The notes beneath the pieces are model-generated. The model saw only the letters and a program-made list of their open reading frames with translations, was not told the DNA's origin and did not search any database. A program made the translations under genes and the position numbers. Shown one piece after another: positions 35,901-43,819 of a DNA stretch of 59,742 bases. The DNA is from a virus. The DNA lies in IMG/VR virus record IMGVR_UViG_3300021093_000080, positions 1-59,742 of that record. One strand, written 5' to 3'. Within the stretch, counting starts at the first letter, position 1, and every line of letters starts with the position of its first letter.

Positions 35901-38900
35901 GGATTGACATTAGAGAATGGCAAGTATGTAAAGATTTTAACAGCCGATACAGGAGGTTGGAAGATATTCGAGAGCACATCAGATGGTTTCAAAAATATCG
36001 CCACGCAAAATGGCACCATTAAATTAAAAACTTCTCTGTATGACTATACTATCGACAACAAGGGATTTGACGGGGAGGATGCCTTTGACATCAATTTCTT
36101 TGACACAGAACCAAAGATAGAACTGAGAAAAATTCTCACAGCCCTGAGAGATGATCTATTGATAGGGGACCTTAAAATAGAATACAACAACATTTTCTTT
36201 ATCGGGCTAAGAAAAGTACTAGAGCAACAGAAATATGTTGATTGGCTATCAAAAACGTCATTCATCAATGTATCCAATATTTTAAGAGAGCTAGATCAAA
36301 GAAAAAGCTATAGGGTCAACACGGAAAATTATGTGGAAGAATACATCAATGAGGTCAAACCATACCATACCAAAATCAGAGAATATAGATTGGGCTACAC
36401 CGGGCTTGACATTGAGGATGGGATATATTCAGATTTTGATTTGCCCGCTTTCTATGACGGAGATGAGATTAGAAATGTGGACATAGTGAACGACATAGCT
36501 GTGCTCAGCACATACCCTTATCGTTTTTGGAGGGACAATTATAAAAAATATGTGGATAGTATCACAGTGATGTATGGTGGCAGCGGATATTTGACTCCGC
36601 CCACAGTGACATTGGTAGGGGGAACCACGAAGACGGTCGGACCATTCACGGTGTTGGGAACCAGCACCCAGGGTGCTTCTTCGGGCCAATTTGGATATTT
36701 TTATCCTCTGTACACTGCGCAAGTTGATGCAAATATTGCTGATTCCCAGGCCGGGGGAACTGGAACTAGTCACCTATTAAAATTCAGTGAATTTTCGAGT
36801 ATTGATTTCTATATGCCGAACACAGGGCAAAATGTTGCCAAGGTGGATAGACCCGCGGGATATGAAGTTTACACATTGAGCGATGTGACACAGGCCACAG
36901 CTAGAGCAGTGATCAGCGGAGGCGCTGTGTCTAGAATTGTGGTATTGACGAATGGAAAAAATTACACTTCAACACCTAGAGTGATCATTACAGGTGGAGG
37001 ATTGAACGGCAACACTCCGTTAGATTCCGCCAGGGCCTATGCAAATCTTAGAAATGATCTAGTAAGGGATATCAGCACCACAATCAAATTTGACCGTGTT
37101 CAATCTACGGCCACAATACTGCCATGGGCCAGCAACAAGACTTATGCTTTTAATGATCTTATTAGATATGATAATAAACTTTATAAAGTTATTACAACGT
37201 ACACCAGCACAGAAGATTTTGACGAAGGATTGTCAAAGCTCTTGGCACTAAGGGGAGACGAGCCATACATCACAGCGGCAGAAAGAACGCTAGGATTGTA
37301 TGCTCCTACAGCGGGCATGCCGGGCAATGAGCTTTCCCAGTTGATGACTGGAGTAGATTATGGTGGCGTCATGGTGACAGGATTGGCCTTTGATGATGGA
37401 CAGGGTTGGGACAGATCTCCATGGTATAACTTGCCATGGGATGGATTTGGTCTGAGCAGAGTAAAAGTATTCTATGGTGATGGCACCACTATCAACTTTT
37501 CTTTTGATTTTGCTCCATTGCCAACTGACGTGTACACAGTTTATTTCACCGACATCAGCGATTCCTCGGCCCAATACCCTGTCGCCATGTCTAACGTTAA
37601 CAGAGTGAGACAGAGAACTCAGGTTCTGAGGGGGGATGGCACCACCAAAACATTCACCATCTTGGGAGATGATGGTAATCCAGCTCCTGCGAACACGGTC
37701 ATCGAATTGATACCCTTTGATGACGACGGAGTGTTGACACCTACCGATGACAAAACGCTGGATTCCTTGATCAGCGGTGGACTGTTCAAATCAGCGCTGG
37801 GAGTATCGCCCACAGATATACTTGTGGAAGGTGACGCTTTCATCACACCGGAAACCAGCTACGCCCCAGAAGAAAATCTACCCGGCAGCATATTTGACTC
37901 TGTGGATATCCGAGTCTACACAGCGCCCACCTCGGGAGTGCCGTTCATCATAGTGAAAAACTACATAGGGGACGGATCAGTCACTGTGTTCCCAATCGGG
38001 CAACTGGCGGGCACACAGGCATCTGTGGTTGTTTCACTTGATGGCGCAACACAGACTTTGAACTCAGAATACACGGTAGACACACAAAACAAAACAGTGA
38101 CATTTGCAGCGGCACCGTCGGCAGGCAGTAAAATTTCAATTAAAAGTTTTGCCATATCTGGCAGCAACTATATGGTCCTAGACACATTTGTGGGTGACGG
38201 TTCCACGCATTCATTCATTACCAAGAGCAGAGAAACCTATCAATTAGACAGCTCACTCAGCCAATTGTTTGTCACAGTGGATGGTGTGCCCACAACAGAT
38301 TACAGCTACACGGTGAGTGGCAGGAACATCACCGTGCATCTACACACGGGGGATGGATCTACCGCCAATCCTCCAGCAGCTGGGACCAGCGTGCAGATAG
38401 CATCGTTCAATCAGCCACCAGGCAGCGGCAGGGCCTATGCTGAAATAAGGTCACAAGAGATAGTGTATGATGGCAGCACTAGTGATTACACATTGTCATA
38501 TCCTCCGGGATCAATAGGTCCTTTTTCAAGTTTGACTTTGTTAGAACATAATGGAAAAGTGCTGAGAGGACCCGACAACACTTATTATTTGGGTGATGGA
38601 AGCAGCAATACTTTTTCATTCGCTGGCTATGCAGGATCTACTCAAGACGACAGTACCTCTGGATACGTGGACGTAAAATTTGGGGAGCAAACTGGCATTC
38701 TAAATACACCTATATCAATAGATTCATGGCCTGTTCATCCAGCAGCAGAATATAATGGTGTTTGGTACCTGGCGGTCACGCGAGAGGAAGTGTCAGGAGA
38801 ATTGGCCACCGCCAAGTACTCTTTAGTGCATAATAATACACAGGCCTTTGTGAGCATGTCATCAATCACCAAAACAGGAATAGCGGAGCATATCACAGTT

Positions 38901-40880
38901 GACGCAATTATTGATAATACATCGTCCCCCCACATTCTATCGATACAAGGAACAGGTAGCTCCGTACTAAACTCTGTCTCTTGGTACAGAATAGGATTGG
39001 GGGCAAACACAGTGGGAACTTCAGGTACTCAAGTAGTTACACTAGTATTGCCATATCTAGATTCCGTAACAGTGCCGCTAGAGTCTCCAGGATGGGATAA
39101 AAATATTTACAGAGGCGCCAAGTATTTTATCACAGTTGAATCAATAGGAATTTCTCCCGTAGAAAGAAGTAACATGGAGGTGCTAATGGTGCACGATGGA
39201 ACGAATGCCTATGCCACCGTGTATAATGTGGTTCGCACGACAGCCACAGACATGGTAACTGTATCAGTGGATATCAATGCAGGACAGGCTAGATTGTTGC
39301 TGGCATCTAATCTATATGAATGTAGTGTCAAGGCCTATAGAATATTACTTGGAGAGGCAGATGTTAACGATGGAACTAATTTTAGAGGCACCACGTCAAT
39401 TTCTAGTAATCAAACGACCATAGACACTTTCCAAACTTCTGATTACATCGGAGCCCACTATCTAGTGACTGCATACAATGCCAGCGAAGGATCTGCGTCC
39501 ATGTCAGAAGTAACTTTAATAGTGGGTGGCTCATCTGTGTTCACCAACACCGCGCCTCATCTAAGCACCAAGTCGTCGGACCAAGTGTCGTTCACAGGGT
39601 CGATAACAGGAAACGTCACATCATTAGTTGCCAGCGCTACGTCGGGATCTGGCACTATCGTGAGCGTATATAGATTTGGATTGTTGCGTAATCCGGCCCA
39701 GGCAGAGATCGATCCTACCAAGGTCAGAGTATATCTAAATGGGATCAAGCAAGATCAATTCACAGATTATGTTGTCAACATTGATACAGCATCTGTCACA
39801 TTCAACGTTGCCCCAGCCAGCTCAGATCTGATTGCCATATCAACGGTGGTGGGAACACACTATCATGATAGTAATGATCAAATAATTCTGCAGCCCGACA
39901 ACATGGCTGTGGACGGCATCGCTATATCGCAAGGGGACATAATAACAGCTACCACATTCAACAACGCGGTTGGCATGAACCAACGCAGAGAAACTTTTAA
40001 AGGAAACAGTGCGGGAGAGTTCTATCTATTTGGTACGCCGTTGAACAATGACTACGTGTTTGTTTGGCTGAATGGAGAAAATCTGATACAAGGTTTTGAT
40101 TGGACATTGGCGGGAAATGAAATCACGATCAGCAGAACATTGCAGGACAATGACAGGATAGACGTGATGTATTTCGTGACAGAAGGCAACAACTTCTCAA
40201 CAGGATTCAGAATATTCAAAGACATGCTCAACAGAACGTTCTACAAGAGAATCAGCCAGACCAACACAACGAAGCTGGCAGCCGCTCTATTATTGAACGA
40301 CAAAACAATCACAGTGGTGAACGGCAGTGTGTTGAAATCCACAGATGGCAGCACGCTATTGCCTGGGGTGATCTTTATAGGCCATGAGAGAATAGAATAT
40401 CTCTACAAAGACGGCAATGTACTATCCAATATCAGAAGGGGTACCCTGGGAACGTCGATAAAAAATCATAGTGTCGGAGCAGAAGTGGTGGACGCATCTG
40501 GACAGCAGACAGTGCCTTATGCCGATACGATATACACCAAGAAACACATCGCGGATGGATCGACCACAGCATTCATCTCGTCGCAGCCCGTGAGCAGTGT
40601 GAACGAGGTTGATATCTTCGTAGGCGGAACAAGATTGCCAGCTGTGGGCGAGGACGGCAGCACAGCGAACTACACAGTGAACGCATGGGATGGCAGCTCC
40701 GCCAACGTGATATTGAGCGAGCAACCTGCTGCAGGTACTGAAGTGAAAATTATACAAAAACGCGGGCAAACATGGTATAACAGAGGAGAAAGCACTGCCG
40801 CTGATGGTAAAGGATTGGGAAAATCCAACACAGCACAGGCCAAATTCATAGCGGGAGAACCAACAAATGCGCCTGAATAA
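26916..40880 (+). CDS. Giant 4654-residue baseplate wedge/tail adhesin protein (gp7-like N-terminus)
   Basis: A 4654-residue protein directly after gp6, where T4 has gp7 (1032 residues). The N-terminal region (RRSVAHLPTFFRTDVNERFL, QLIQPGKLVRLDGYVGRRNS, YSWDPAIDFDKLINYREYYW) fits the large gp7-type wedge initiators of marine T4-like phages. A cupredoxin-like domain lies at about residues 188-292 and a seven-bladed FG-GAP-like propeller at about 2092-2548. From about residue 3500 to the C-terminus there are many GDGST-F modules (for example VFYGDGTTINFSF, VLRGDGTTKTFTI, KHIADGSTTAFI), typical of phage fibre repeats. A fused wedge-plus-adhesin is the inference. No internal stop or frameshift is seen. 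The stop lies within a late-type box for the next gene. Confidence 0.75.
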   Translation: MADRPLDSQSNYDVITNENGVTLRRSVAHLPTFFRTDVNERFLSATLDQLIQPGKLVRLDGYVGRRNSYTRSITDKFIESGIEDRDSYQLEPTVTYTDKDTSSINPEDQVKFTATYDDYINQLKFFGGDASNHDRLNKEKIYSWDPAIDFDKLINYREYYWMPEGPNPILIASSGTNAVSEINVTHGAQSAYLFGTYPGSNNPSITLYRGNTYKFIFDTHGHPFYIMTEPFKTGVAEDGSTSVIYSTGVSGNGIEEGTLTFTVPTSAPDVLYYQCGNHQAMQGVFTIRTIGVATKIDVDHEIIGTKNYTLKSGTKLSNGMKVRFENNVANSAYANKEFYVEGVGTSITLTDTANMIVTGPYTEESTEPYDAVPYADRPYSISFYRPVKPDYITIKRDSIDGNAWSRYNRWFHRAVIEATAAANGYTPVLLETDRAKRPIIEFDSGLSLFNHGTTAKRSVTLIDTVTTDVFSKMVNTTGYIVDGVPLVDGMRLLITADTDPLVNNRIYLVNFVKVQGSAVTTLRLSEGSDALPLDGDAVSVEMGAVNQAKTFYYSTSEKAWIEGQSKMDVNQPPLFALFDENHKAFNNDDAYPNSTFTGSRLFEYKISPTSTVDPVLGLQIKYYTVKNLSDIVFTSDFATASFQYNIDDKSYTKNFNTGHAHQILSRDRHVNRCGWIERTEESKQRVTRLFSVDKNELKLFPVDVFENSKSLSDLSVTVDVNHVTQNLGTDYTLVDGLTYKYVKFAKNLKVDDLIKLSCYSSAKKIAGKGIYEIPENIAVNPFNAQLKDFTYGQILNHLHDINEKNVEMIGKTPGSSNLRDIGNVRLQGGTIIQHGAALPQAMFLLIDQNANAIKSIEYCNSEYTKFKETFLANKSGSLHEGSIASRVDEIIKNISENKNVSFPFYYDDMIGHGENLSVRKYTVQDPEEIEYAIDSQFDTTTASKRAVYIYLNDQILLLGYDYNFSAETDGVTITATLAAGDIITIKDYASTVGSFVPPTPTKLGIYPKFKPEKIIDNTYRTSVNVIVGHDGSRTIAFGDYRDDLLLELEKRIYNNCKTSFNTDLLSEDDVRPGVFRTTEYNNSEIDKILSLDFYAWAGQNGIEYQNNLHYDENDFFTFNYSKNKNIKNGEKLPGYWRGIYKYFYDTDRPHTHPWEMLGHSERPSWWVGTYGPAPYTSGNELLWNDLAAGYDTGLKKTVEKYKRSGLSGYIPVDANGNLKSPVAIGLIDQYQNLGIKERWKFGDQGPSETAWRRSSQYPFSVMKLLALTKPAKFFGYFLDNSRLGKNVAGNYVNTKTQVAPTLASSTYYLDTTGGSTPSITAGYQPFIVNYLIKCGLDPAAFFYDKMKNLNVQLAYKLGGFTDKQNLKILTDSVSPGSTSGSQFIPDENYKVAFRVSNPVRDYDYSGVLVELNSNVTSDGSTLEGGYKIIGYNNIKPYFRILKPVENNNLHSISIGNSSAIIYNDYSENETVVPYGTVFNTTQQVINFLVGYGKYLESQGFVFDNFSNEIGEINNWETSAKEFLYWTRQSWAAGSAITLSPGAAGFVLKTSNSVISKFQNTLGQYSVLDSGGRAIGTQYISTKRIGNKFSISMKNTEEGIYNISMCAVQKEQILLFDNITVFSDIIFELVTGFRQQRLKLVGWKTADWNGDYYSPGFVFDEAKVDRWVANRDYQIGNTVEYLNGFYTAKQNHNSGLKFEFERWTKKKAKPSAQLIPNFDYKISQFNDFYNLETNNFDETQQKLAQHLTGYQSRPYLENLFLNDVSQYKFYQGFIREKGTLNAIDRLVKAKFYGEDININAYSEWMIKVGEFGNLDGSKSIQLILPDNNFTSNAQSIELLNDDNDAEDYARSLSIISDNFYSKPLEYSASNTFSKYDYSQQGYDRDFVQKYKTAGYVRITDAQHTAFNVSDILNLDVNRINNKDLIWIAKKSNNDWDVQRITYTGLNLITIKPVNNNTQVILGFNGVHKLTADQYIAINNSQFPNMNKVYQVRLIVDATSVLVDFANATTISGSFTVRDESTVATYGNLYRFISVRLASLDTVNEVLPYDEYKIADTVNEKPGDKIFVDNVGSQWKIYEKVDPYVIKRIASSDVADNQEFGYKTVARSDGKFIAISAPGDRGGTSQGFVNFFSRLDNQAGSVFTLINSRTMSDSTTGTGRLGESLSISTDENFIVAGAPYANILASDGSTRRNNSGLIKLFIWNPITKAYDEFTTITPADDGTENINFGWSHALAEPTADSDASVRQKYLLVGAPGYASDTGIVYLYTYTPVEDSTFAAWTQDNSVVSSQADTNKRFGHRMAINDNGDILAVSSVSPDDAGMVEIFVRNSPDSVDSTTLGFTHVQTFKGTSSQDSTLNTAFGESLSMSKDGRTLVISAPGKDNSSQADAGAVYVYKWNMDGSTNTYTLHQTIQSPETATNMRFGSTVHINHNADRLVIGAEKFANSRTQKFDSGSTTFDLQDTNIVDVNIGSGGVFTATKYNSNFILDGKLITDNVSANDDFGRAVWVIDNTVFVGAPGDDSKYSNDSTSVNDGMVAVFDLQKQGSYSWKVLQQEESLIDDRLIDSAFVFDRAAQKIKSYIDYFDPIKGRILGIADREINYKTEWDPAVYNIGTNSVTVKPDMSWAEEHVGEVWWDLSKARWIWYEQGNQEYRTKNWGKLFPGSTIDLYEWVESTLLPSAWSQQADSALGLSRKISGQPLYPDDTVLTVRQKYDSRLDGFINYYYYWVKNSVYLPDSAKSVVTRVNTTGYISNIITNPKGSGIRHFAVSDQNKLIAFNMKNDITTDNTVLNITYKDTVEEGDAHYVWKLIKEGDKDDAPNAQIERKWWDSLIGSDESGNEVPDISLSINQRYGNKIRPRQSWYVDRFDALKEIIDYTNSILAKNQMANNIRYKNLNSSEPEPTAISGEWDSTVDTYDDLTYIDTRDISGTTNVLVKNDQKFSKGFWAIYNWNGAEWVRTKLQTFKTSAYYSVIDWYDVSFDANAAIEKQLNFQYELDGLTLENGKYVKILTADTGGWKIFESTSDGFKNIATQNGTIKLKTSLYDYTIDNKGFDGEDAFDINFFDTEPKIELRKILTALRDDLLIGDLKIEYNNIFFIGLRKVLEQQKYVDWLSKTSFINVSNILRELDQRKSYRVNTENYVEEYINEVKPYHTKIREYRLGYTGLDIEDGIYSDFDLPAFYDGDEIRNVDIVNDIAVLSTYPYRFWRDNYKKYVDSITVMYGGSGYLTPPTVTLVGGTTKTVGPFTVLGTSTQGASSGQFGYFYPLYTAQVDANIADSQAGGTGTSHLLKFSEFSSIDFYMPNTGQNVAKVDRPAGYEVYTLSDVTQATARAVISGGAVSRIVVLTNGKNYTSTPRVIITGGGLNGNTPLDSARAYANLRNDLVRDISTTIKFDRVQSTATILPWASNKTYAFNDLIRYDNKLYKVITTYTSTEDFDEGLSKLLALRGDEPYITAAERTLGLYAPTAGMPGNELSQLMTGVDYGGVMVTGLAFDDGQGWDRSPWYNLPWDGFGLSRVKVFYGDGTTINFSFDFAPLPTDVYTVYFTDISDSSAQYPVAMSNVNRVRQRTQVLRGDGTTKTFTILGDDGNPAPANTVIELIPFDDDGVLTPTDDKTLDSLISGGLFKSALGVSPTDILVEGDAFITPETSYAPEENLPGSIFDSVDIRVYTAPTSGVPFIIVKNYIGDGSVTVFPIGQLAGTQASVVVSLDGATQTLNSEYTVDTQNKTVTFAAAPSAGSKISIKSFAISGSNYMVLDTFVGDGSTHSFITKSRETYQLDSSLSQLFVTVDGVPTTDYSYTVSGRNITVHLHTGDGSTANPPAAGTSVQIASFNQPPGSGRAYAEIRSQEIVYDGSTSDYTLSYPPGSIGPFSSLTLLEHNGKVLRGPDNTYYLGDGSSNTFSFAGYAGSTQDDSTSGYVDVKFGEQTGILNTPISIDSWPVHPAAEYNGVWYLAVTREEVSGELATAKYSLVHNNTQAFVSMSSITKTGIAEHITVDAIIDNTSSPHILSIQGTGSSVLNSVSWYRIGLGANTVGTSGTQVVTLVLPYLDSVTVPLESPGWDKNIYRGAKYFITVESIGISPVERSNMEVLMVHDGTNAYATVYNVVRTTATDMVTVSVDINAGQARLLLASNLYECSVKAYRILLGEADVNDGTNFRGTTSISSNQTTIDTFQTSDYIGAHYLVTAYNASEGSASMSEVTLIVGGSSVFTNTAPHLSTKSSDQVSFTGSITGNVTSLVASATSGSGTIVSVYRFGLLRNPAQAEIDPTKVRVYLNGIKQDQFTDYVVNIDTASVTFNVAPASSDLIAISTVVGTHYHDSNDQIILQPDNMAVDGIAISQGDIITATTFNNAVGMNQRRETFKGNSAGEFYLFGTPLNNDYVFVWLNGENLIQGFDWTLAGNEITISRTLQDNDRIDVMYFVTEGNNFSTGFRIFKDMLNRTFYKRISQTNTTKLAAALLLNDKTITVVNGSVLKSTDGSTLLPGVIFIGHERIEYLYKDGNVLSNIRRGTLGTSIKNHSVGAEVVDASGQQTVPYADTIYTKKHIADGSTTAFISSQPVSSVNEVDIFVGGTRLPAVGEDGSTANYTVNAWDGSSANVILSEQPAAGTEVKIIQKRGQTWYNRGESTAADGKGLGKSNTAQAKFIAGEPTNAPE
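27477..27791 (+). other. Cupredoxin-like domain within the giant protein
   Basis: About residues 188-292. Strands around LYRGNTYKFIFDTHGHPFYI and TFTVPTSAPDVLYYQCGNHQ carry His222, Cys275, His278 and Met281. That is the His...Cys-x2-His-x2-Met order of a type 1 copper site, although plastocyanins usually have a longer Cys-to-Met loop. The domain call is by motif; copper binding is untested. Confidence 0.6.
33190..34560 (+). other. FG-GAP-like beta-propeller within the giant protein
   Basis: About residues 2092-2548. Seven blades each start with FG or LG and end in an aromatic strand, for example FGYKTVARSDGKFIAISAPG, LGESLSISTDENFIVAGAP, FGHRMAINDNGDILAVSS, FGESLSMSKDGRTLVISAPG and FGRAVWVIDNTVFVGAPGDD. 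This is the integrin-alpha type of repeat. The last blades contain Asp-rich loops that could bind calcium. Confidence 0.65.
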
Positions 40881-40883
40881 ATA
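40876..40883 (+). promoter_or_regulatory. Late-type promoter box AATAAATA
   Basis: One base from the T4 late consensus and overlapping the stop of the giant gene. The ATG at 40891 follows by seven bases with no Shine-Dalgarno sequence. Confidence 0.4.
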
Positions 40884-40890
40884 TAACGAA

Positions 40891-41556
40891 ATGACAGAAC
40901 AAGCAAAACAAGACTCTATCAACGAAAAACAAATGAAAGAATCCAAACCACAGGACAATTCAGGAATAAAAGTAGAAGGACATATCAAAATATGGGATCC
41001 TGCCACAGGTGAAGTCATTGTGGACAAAAGAAATGCCATACACTACGAGAACATGAGCATAGCACTGGCCAACAGTTTAGCCCACAAGACCACAGGATTC
41101 ATTCATGAGATGGCTTTTGGCAACGGCGGAACCACAGTGGATCCCACCGGCATTATAACATATCTTACTCCCAACACATCTGGAAGCAACGCTACTCTAT
41201 ACAATCAAACATATTACAAAGTGGTGGATGATAATTCATCATCTAACAAAGATACCACGAGAAATAAAATGGAAGTGAGGCATACCGCGGGAAACAAATA
41301 CACAGACATCGTCGTTACCTGCACGCTGGACTACGGTGAACCAGCCGGACAATCAGCATTTGACAACACCACGGATTTCAATGGTTCCTACGTGTTTGAT
41401 GAGCTGGGATTGAAATCATGGGAGGGCACGGAGAACGGAAGCACCAATAAATTATTGACACATGTGATATTCCATCCTGTGCAGAAGAGCTTGAACAGAT
41501 TGATACAGATAGATTATACGTTGAGGATACAGTCATTAACAACATTTACGGAATAA
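40891..41556 (+). CDS. Conserved virion structural protein, tail region
   Basis: A 221-residue protein. After a charged, Gln/Lys-rich N-terminus it has KVEGHIKIWDPATGEVIVDK and RNAIHYENMSIALANSLAHK, then FIHEMAFGNGGT, and ends with HPVQKSLNRLIQIDYTLRIQ. This pattern is familiar from marine T4-like phages as a tail or baseplate structural protein without an assigned T4 gene. I chose the ATG at 40891 because an upstream in-frame ATG at 40867 lies within the giant gene. It follows the giant gene's stop by ten bases and precedes a fibre-like gene by five. Confidence 0.6.
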   Translation: MTEQAKQDSINEKQMKESKPQDNSGIKVEGHIKIWDPATGEVIVDKRNAIHYENMSIALANSLAHKTTGFIHEMAFGNGGTTVDPTGIITYLTPNTSGSNATLYNQTYYKVVDDNSSSNKDTTRNKMEVRHTAGNKYTDIVVTCTLDYGEPAGQSAFDNTTDFNGSYVFDELGLKSWEGTENGSTNKLLTHVIFHPVQKSLNRLIQIDYTLRIQSLTTFTE

Positions 41557-41561
41557 TTTAG

Positions 41562-42785
41562 ATGCCATACACAGTAAACAAAACAAGCGTCACAGAATCA
41601 CCCAATCAATACACGGTGCAAGATTCCGTTTTGAACACCCAAACAGACATAGCATTGATAGGAAAAGGATACGCCGGTTATGGCGAGATAGTGGCAGAAA
41701 ATTTTTTACATATACTAGAAAATTTCAGCAGCGACACCGCCCCTCCGAAACCCATCAAGGGGCAGTTATGGTACGACTCACAAACGCAAAAACTTAAAGT
41801 TTTCACGGGTACTTCTTTCCAACCAGTGGGTGGGGCCAACTACACGGCCTCATCTCCCGTAGGTTTGTCGGCTGGGGATCTATGGTTCAGTTCTTCATCC
41901 CAACAATTATATGTGAACAATGGTGGAGAGAACATATTAGTTGGACCACCAGCAACCACTGACAGCGGATTTTCTTTTGAAACTATATTGTCATCCACAG
42001 ATGCCTCAAAAAATATAACCAAATTAAAAAACAACAACGTGCTGATAGCTATCATAAGCGATGATCAATTCACTCCCAAAATTGATATATCGGGATTCCC
42101 TGTAATCAAGAAGGGTATAACATTAACAGAAGACATAGCAGGGGTGTCATTCGCCGGTACCGCATCCAGTGCCAGCAGCCTATTAGGCATAGATCCTAAC
42201 AATTTTTATCAAAAAATAGGTGGTAATCTTACCGGGAGGGTGAACATCAAGACTGATTTGGGACTGGTGATAGGTGCCGACGATGACTTTAAAATTGCAG
42301 TGGAATCAACAGGCAACGTCTCCATAACCAATAGCACAGACAACGCGGATCTTAGTTTCATAATCAAGGACGGTGGTATCGTAACCACAGTGATGACCAT
42401 AGATGGGCCCACCTCGCGAGTGGGTATTGGTACAGTGTCTCCTTCAACAAAATTAGACGTAAGTGGCACGGTGAATGCCACTGCCTTCACAGGACCGATC
42501 ACGGGAGTGATCACCACCAACAGTATCGAAGTTACCGACGCTGGAAACATCACATTTGATGGCACCATAGATGACAGCAACGGAACTGTGTTGACGGCGG
42601 CTGAACCCACAGGAAATAACACGATCACTTTGCCCAACAGATCGGGCACAGTGCTTACCACCGGTGATACAGGCGCCAATGCCTCCATCAGTGGTAACAT
42701 GTTCAAAAGCAAGGTCACATTGACCATTTTGGACTCAAGCGGCGCAGTATTAACCACACTGTATGCTCCGGGATCTGACACCTAG
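41562..42785 (+). CDS. Fibre-like structural protein, paralogue A
   Basis: A 407-residue protein, the first of three with a shared N-terminal module: YTVNKTSVTESPNQYTVQDS, ALIGKGYAGYGEIVAENFLH, PIKGQLWYDSQTQKLKVFTG and AGDLWFSSSSQQLYV. The module ends in V-GPP. The middle and C-terminus are repeats of the trimeric-fibre type (SRVGIGTVSPSTKLDVSGTV, NATAFTGPITG). The other copies are at 48178 and 52254. It lies directly after the tail structural gene. Probably a short or long fibre subunit; its position in the particle is inferred. Confidence 0.65.
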   Translation: MPYTVNKTSVTESPNQYTVQDSVLNTQTDIALIGKGYAGYGEIVAENFLHILENFSSDTAPPKPIKGQLWYDSQTQKLKVFTGTSFQPVGGANYTASSPVGLSAGDLWFSSSSQQLYVNNGGENILVGPPATTDSGFSFETILSSTDASKNITKLKNNNVLIAIISDDQFTPKIDISGFPVIKKGITLTEDIAGVSFAGTASSASSLLGIDPNNFYQKIGGNLTGRVNIKTDLGLVIGADDDFKIAVESTGNVSITNSTDNADLSFIIKDGGIVTTVMTIDGPTSRVGIGTVSPSTKLDVSGTVNATAFTGPITGVITTNSIEVTDAGNITFDGTIDDSNGTVLTAAEPTGNNTITLPNRSGTVLTTGDTGANASISGNMFKSKVTLTILDSSGAVLTTLYAPGSDT

Positions 42786-42794
42786 TTTTTTATG

Positions 42795-42823
42795 TTGACA
42801 ATTTTTTATTATTCTTTTAGTAT
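42795..42823 (+). promoter_or_regulatory. Possible sigma70-like promoter before the 325-residue gene
   Basis: TTGACA (42795-42800), a 17-base spacer and TAGTAT (42818-42823). The -35 is perfect and the -10 weaker. The predicted start is near 42830, ten bases before the ATG at 42840, with AGGA between. Confidence 0.4.
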
Positions 42824-42839
42824 TTTAAAATAGGATCAC

Positions 42840-43817
42840 ATGGCTGTTAGAACTCCATTATACTTTGACGATACATCACCAGTATCCACTCCCATCTTGA
42901 AAGAGATGTCTGCGGGACAGATCAACGAGATCAAAAATGCTTTCAAGCAGTTGTATTTCCAATCTCCTTCGGTGAGATTAGATGTAGTTCCAGGCGGTGG
43001 TGGCAACATGGCATTGCCTGACAGCAGTCTAATGACAGATACCAGATTGGTGGCGGGAGCTTATGCCACAAATCCCACTGCTTTCCCAGGAGAGGAAACA
43101 ACGCAGGAACCACAGATACAGACGGTGGGATATAATAGATTGGATCAAGTGATAGAATCGGTGTCCGAGCCAATCAATACCAATAGCATACAATATCCCA
43201 TATACTATTATACGGACGGATCCTCACAACCAGTTTTAAGATCAATGACGTTGCAGGATATGTATGACACTTTCGCAGAGCTGGTTGTCACCGACGATCT
43301 TTCCGTGGGAGGTGCTGTGTACACAGTATCGACCAGCACGACAGAAGCAGGATACACAGAAGTCAGTGGAGATCAAACACCGATCTTTTTAGACACCAGG
43401 GCCAATCCAGCGGGCTACAATGCAGGTGAAATTCCAGAAACTGAAGATTCAACAACCACAGAAGAAGTACAAAATTATTATCTACATAAAAAAAATTACA
43501 CTACACCTGCTTATCAAGCACCGTCCAGATTAACTGCGTCAGGCAATATCATTACTCCAACCACAGCAACCTGGAACACCATCTTCCAATCTATCATACG
43601 TTACATGGTGGCCAATGTTGAAGGATATAGGTTGCGTTATTCTATCAATGGCACCGGCTCCACCTGTGGCACTGTGATGACAGACACTAGGTTAGAAGGA
43701 GGCGCCGGAGTTTATGCGACCAAGTTCGAAAACGCTGATGATTACAGAGCACAAGAATTCCCAGATGGTTCCAGCACCGTAATAAGCACATACGAATTGA
43801 AAGTAAACCAGATATAA
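42840..43817 (+). CDS. Virion structural protein of unknown position
   Basis: A 325-residue protein beginning VRTPLYFDDTSPVSTPILKE. It contains SAGQINEIKNAFKQLYFQSP and a Thr/Tyr-rich middle. The last 90 residues (ATWNTIFQSIIRYMVANVEG, RLRYSINGTG) look like a conserved C-terminal domain. It is familiar in type from marine T4-like phages, but no T4 gene is assigned. It follows the first fibre-like gene after a 54-base gap with a sigma70-like promoter and an AGGA site. Confidence 0.5.
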   Translation: MAVRTPLYFDDTSPVSTPILKEMSAGQINEIKNAFKQLYFQSPSVRLDVVPGGGGNMALPDSSLMTDTRLVAGAYATNPTAFPGEETTQEPQIQTVGYNRLDQVIESVSEPINTNSIQYPIYYYTDGSSQPVLRSMTLQDMYDTFAELVVTDDLSVGGAVYTVSTSTTEAGYTEVSGDQTPIFLDTRANPAGYNAGEIPETEDSTTTEEVQNYYLHKKNYTTPAYQAPSRLTASGNIITPTTATWNTIFQSIIRYMVANVEGYRLRYSINGTGSTCGTVMTDTRLEGGAGVYATKFENADDYRAQEFPDGSSTVISTYELKVNQI

Positions 43818-43819
43818 TA

